DNA of 6,259 nucleotides from Enterobacteriaceae bacterium. GTDB lineage: Bacteria > Pseudomonadota > Gammaproteobacteria > Enterobacterales > Enterobacteriaceae. Every line of letters begins with the position of its first letter. Position 1 is the stretch's first letter. Position numbers and translations under genes: made by a program. Positions 6,109 through 6,259 of this stretch are shown here, piece after piece. Where the stretch lies: contig JALAGK010000486.1 in assembly GCA_022712475.1 (NCBI GenBank), forward strand, positions 1-6,259. The letters run 5' to 3'. Under the pieces are notes generated by a model. That model worked only from the letters and a program-made list of their open reading frames with translations. It did not search any database and was not told the DNA's origin.

Positions 6109-6161
6109 ACCGAATTTTTCTACAACCACCGGTTTGTTGCCCCGGTTCACTGCTTAATATG

Positions 6162-6259
6162 ATGCCTGGCAGTTCCCTACTCTCGCATGGGGAGACCCCA
6201 CACTACCATCGGCGCTACGGCGTTTCACTTCTGAGTTCGGCATGGGGTCAGGTGGGACC
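6162..6259 (-). rRNA. rrfH: 5S ribosomal RNA, partial (first 22 bases beyond window)
   Basis: The minus strand carries 98 of the usual 120 bases of 5S rRNA, from GGTCCCACCTGACCCCATGC to the 3' end GAACTGCCAGGCAT. Over this stretch it appears identical to the E. coli 5S sequence as I remember it. 5S rRNA is part of the large ribosomal subunit and is cut from the rRNA operon transcript by RNase E and trimmed. The 53-base spacer (6109-6161) to tRNA-Asp contains a small inverted repeat, ACCGG and CCGGT, at 6128-6146 and AT-rich single-stranded stretches suited to processing. The symbol rests on the match of the neighbourhood to rrnH. Confidence 0.97.

Noticed and set aside
6032..6259. tRNA-Asp as an attachment site for an integrated element
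   Set aside because: No integrase gene, no direct repeat of the tRNA 3' end and no foreign genes are visible next to it; dkgB follows as in E. coli.

Overview
The window reads as a chromosomal segment of a member of the Enterobacteriaceae. Every gene is recognisable, and the order rnhA end, yafS, gloB, mltD, yafD, yafC, dkgB, tRNA-Asp, 5S rRNA matches, from memory, the E. coli K-12 segment between dnaQ/rnhA and the distal end of rrnH, seen here in reverse orientation. The proteins differ from E. coli at many positions and yafE is missing between yafD and mltD, so this is a relative rather than E. coli itself. I cannot name the genus from sequence alone.

Layout. Positions 1-95 are the last codons of rnhA (+), overlapped antisense by the 3' end of yafS (-). 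yafS and gloB (+) diverge with only 33 bases between their start codons. gloB is followed on the same strand by mltD, 71 bases away, with a plausible promoter in the gap. mltD converges on yafD (-), and both use one bidirectional terminator lying inside the last codons of yafD. yafD and the LysR-type regulator yafC (+) diverge from a 196-base spacer with one good sigma-70 promoter in each direction. yafC converges on dkgB (-) with 11 bases between stops and a long hairpin made from the last codons of yafC. Upstream of dkgB lies the end of a ribosomal RNA operon (-): 5S rRNA (cut by the window edge), a 53-base spacer, tRNA-Asp(GUC) and a strong intrinsic terminator. No gap without a gene exceeds 200 bases.

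Function. This is housekeeping and stress-related content rather than one pathway. gloB (glyoxalase II) and dkgB (aldo-keto reductase able to reduce methylglyoxal) both act on toxic aldehyde metabolism. mltD is a lipoprotein lytic transglycosylase that cleaves peptidoglycan glycan strands. yafD is an endonuclease/exonuclease/phosphatase-fold protein, yafS a putative methyltransferase, yafC an uncharacterised LysR regulator, and rnhA encodes RNase HI.

I found no mobile element, CRISPR array, toxin-antitoxin pair, phage gene or unknown multigene system. The points worth a second look are local: a sharp fall in GC over the C-terminal domain of gloB, the missing yafE together with a yafD tail that runs into the terminator, very compact convergent gene ends, and possible regulatory sites around yafC.
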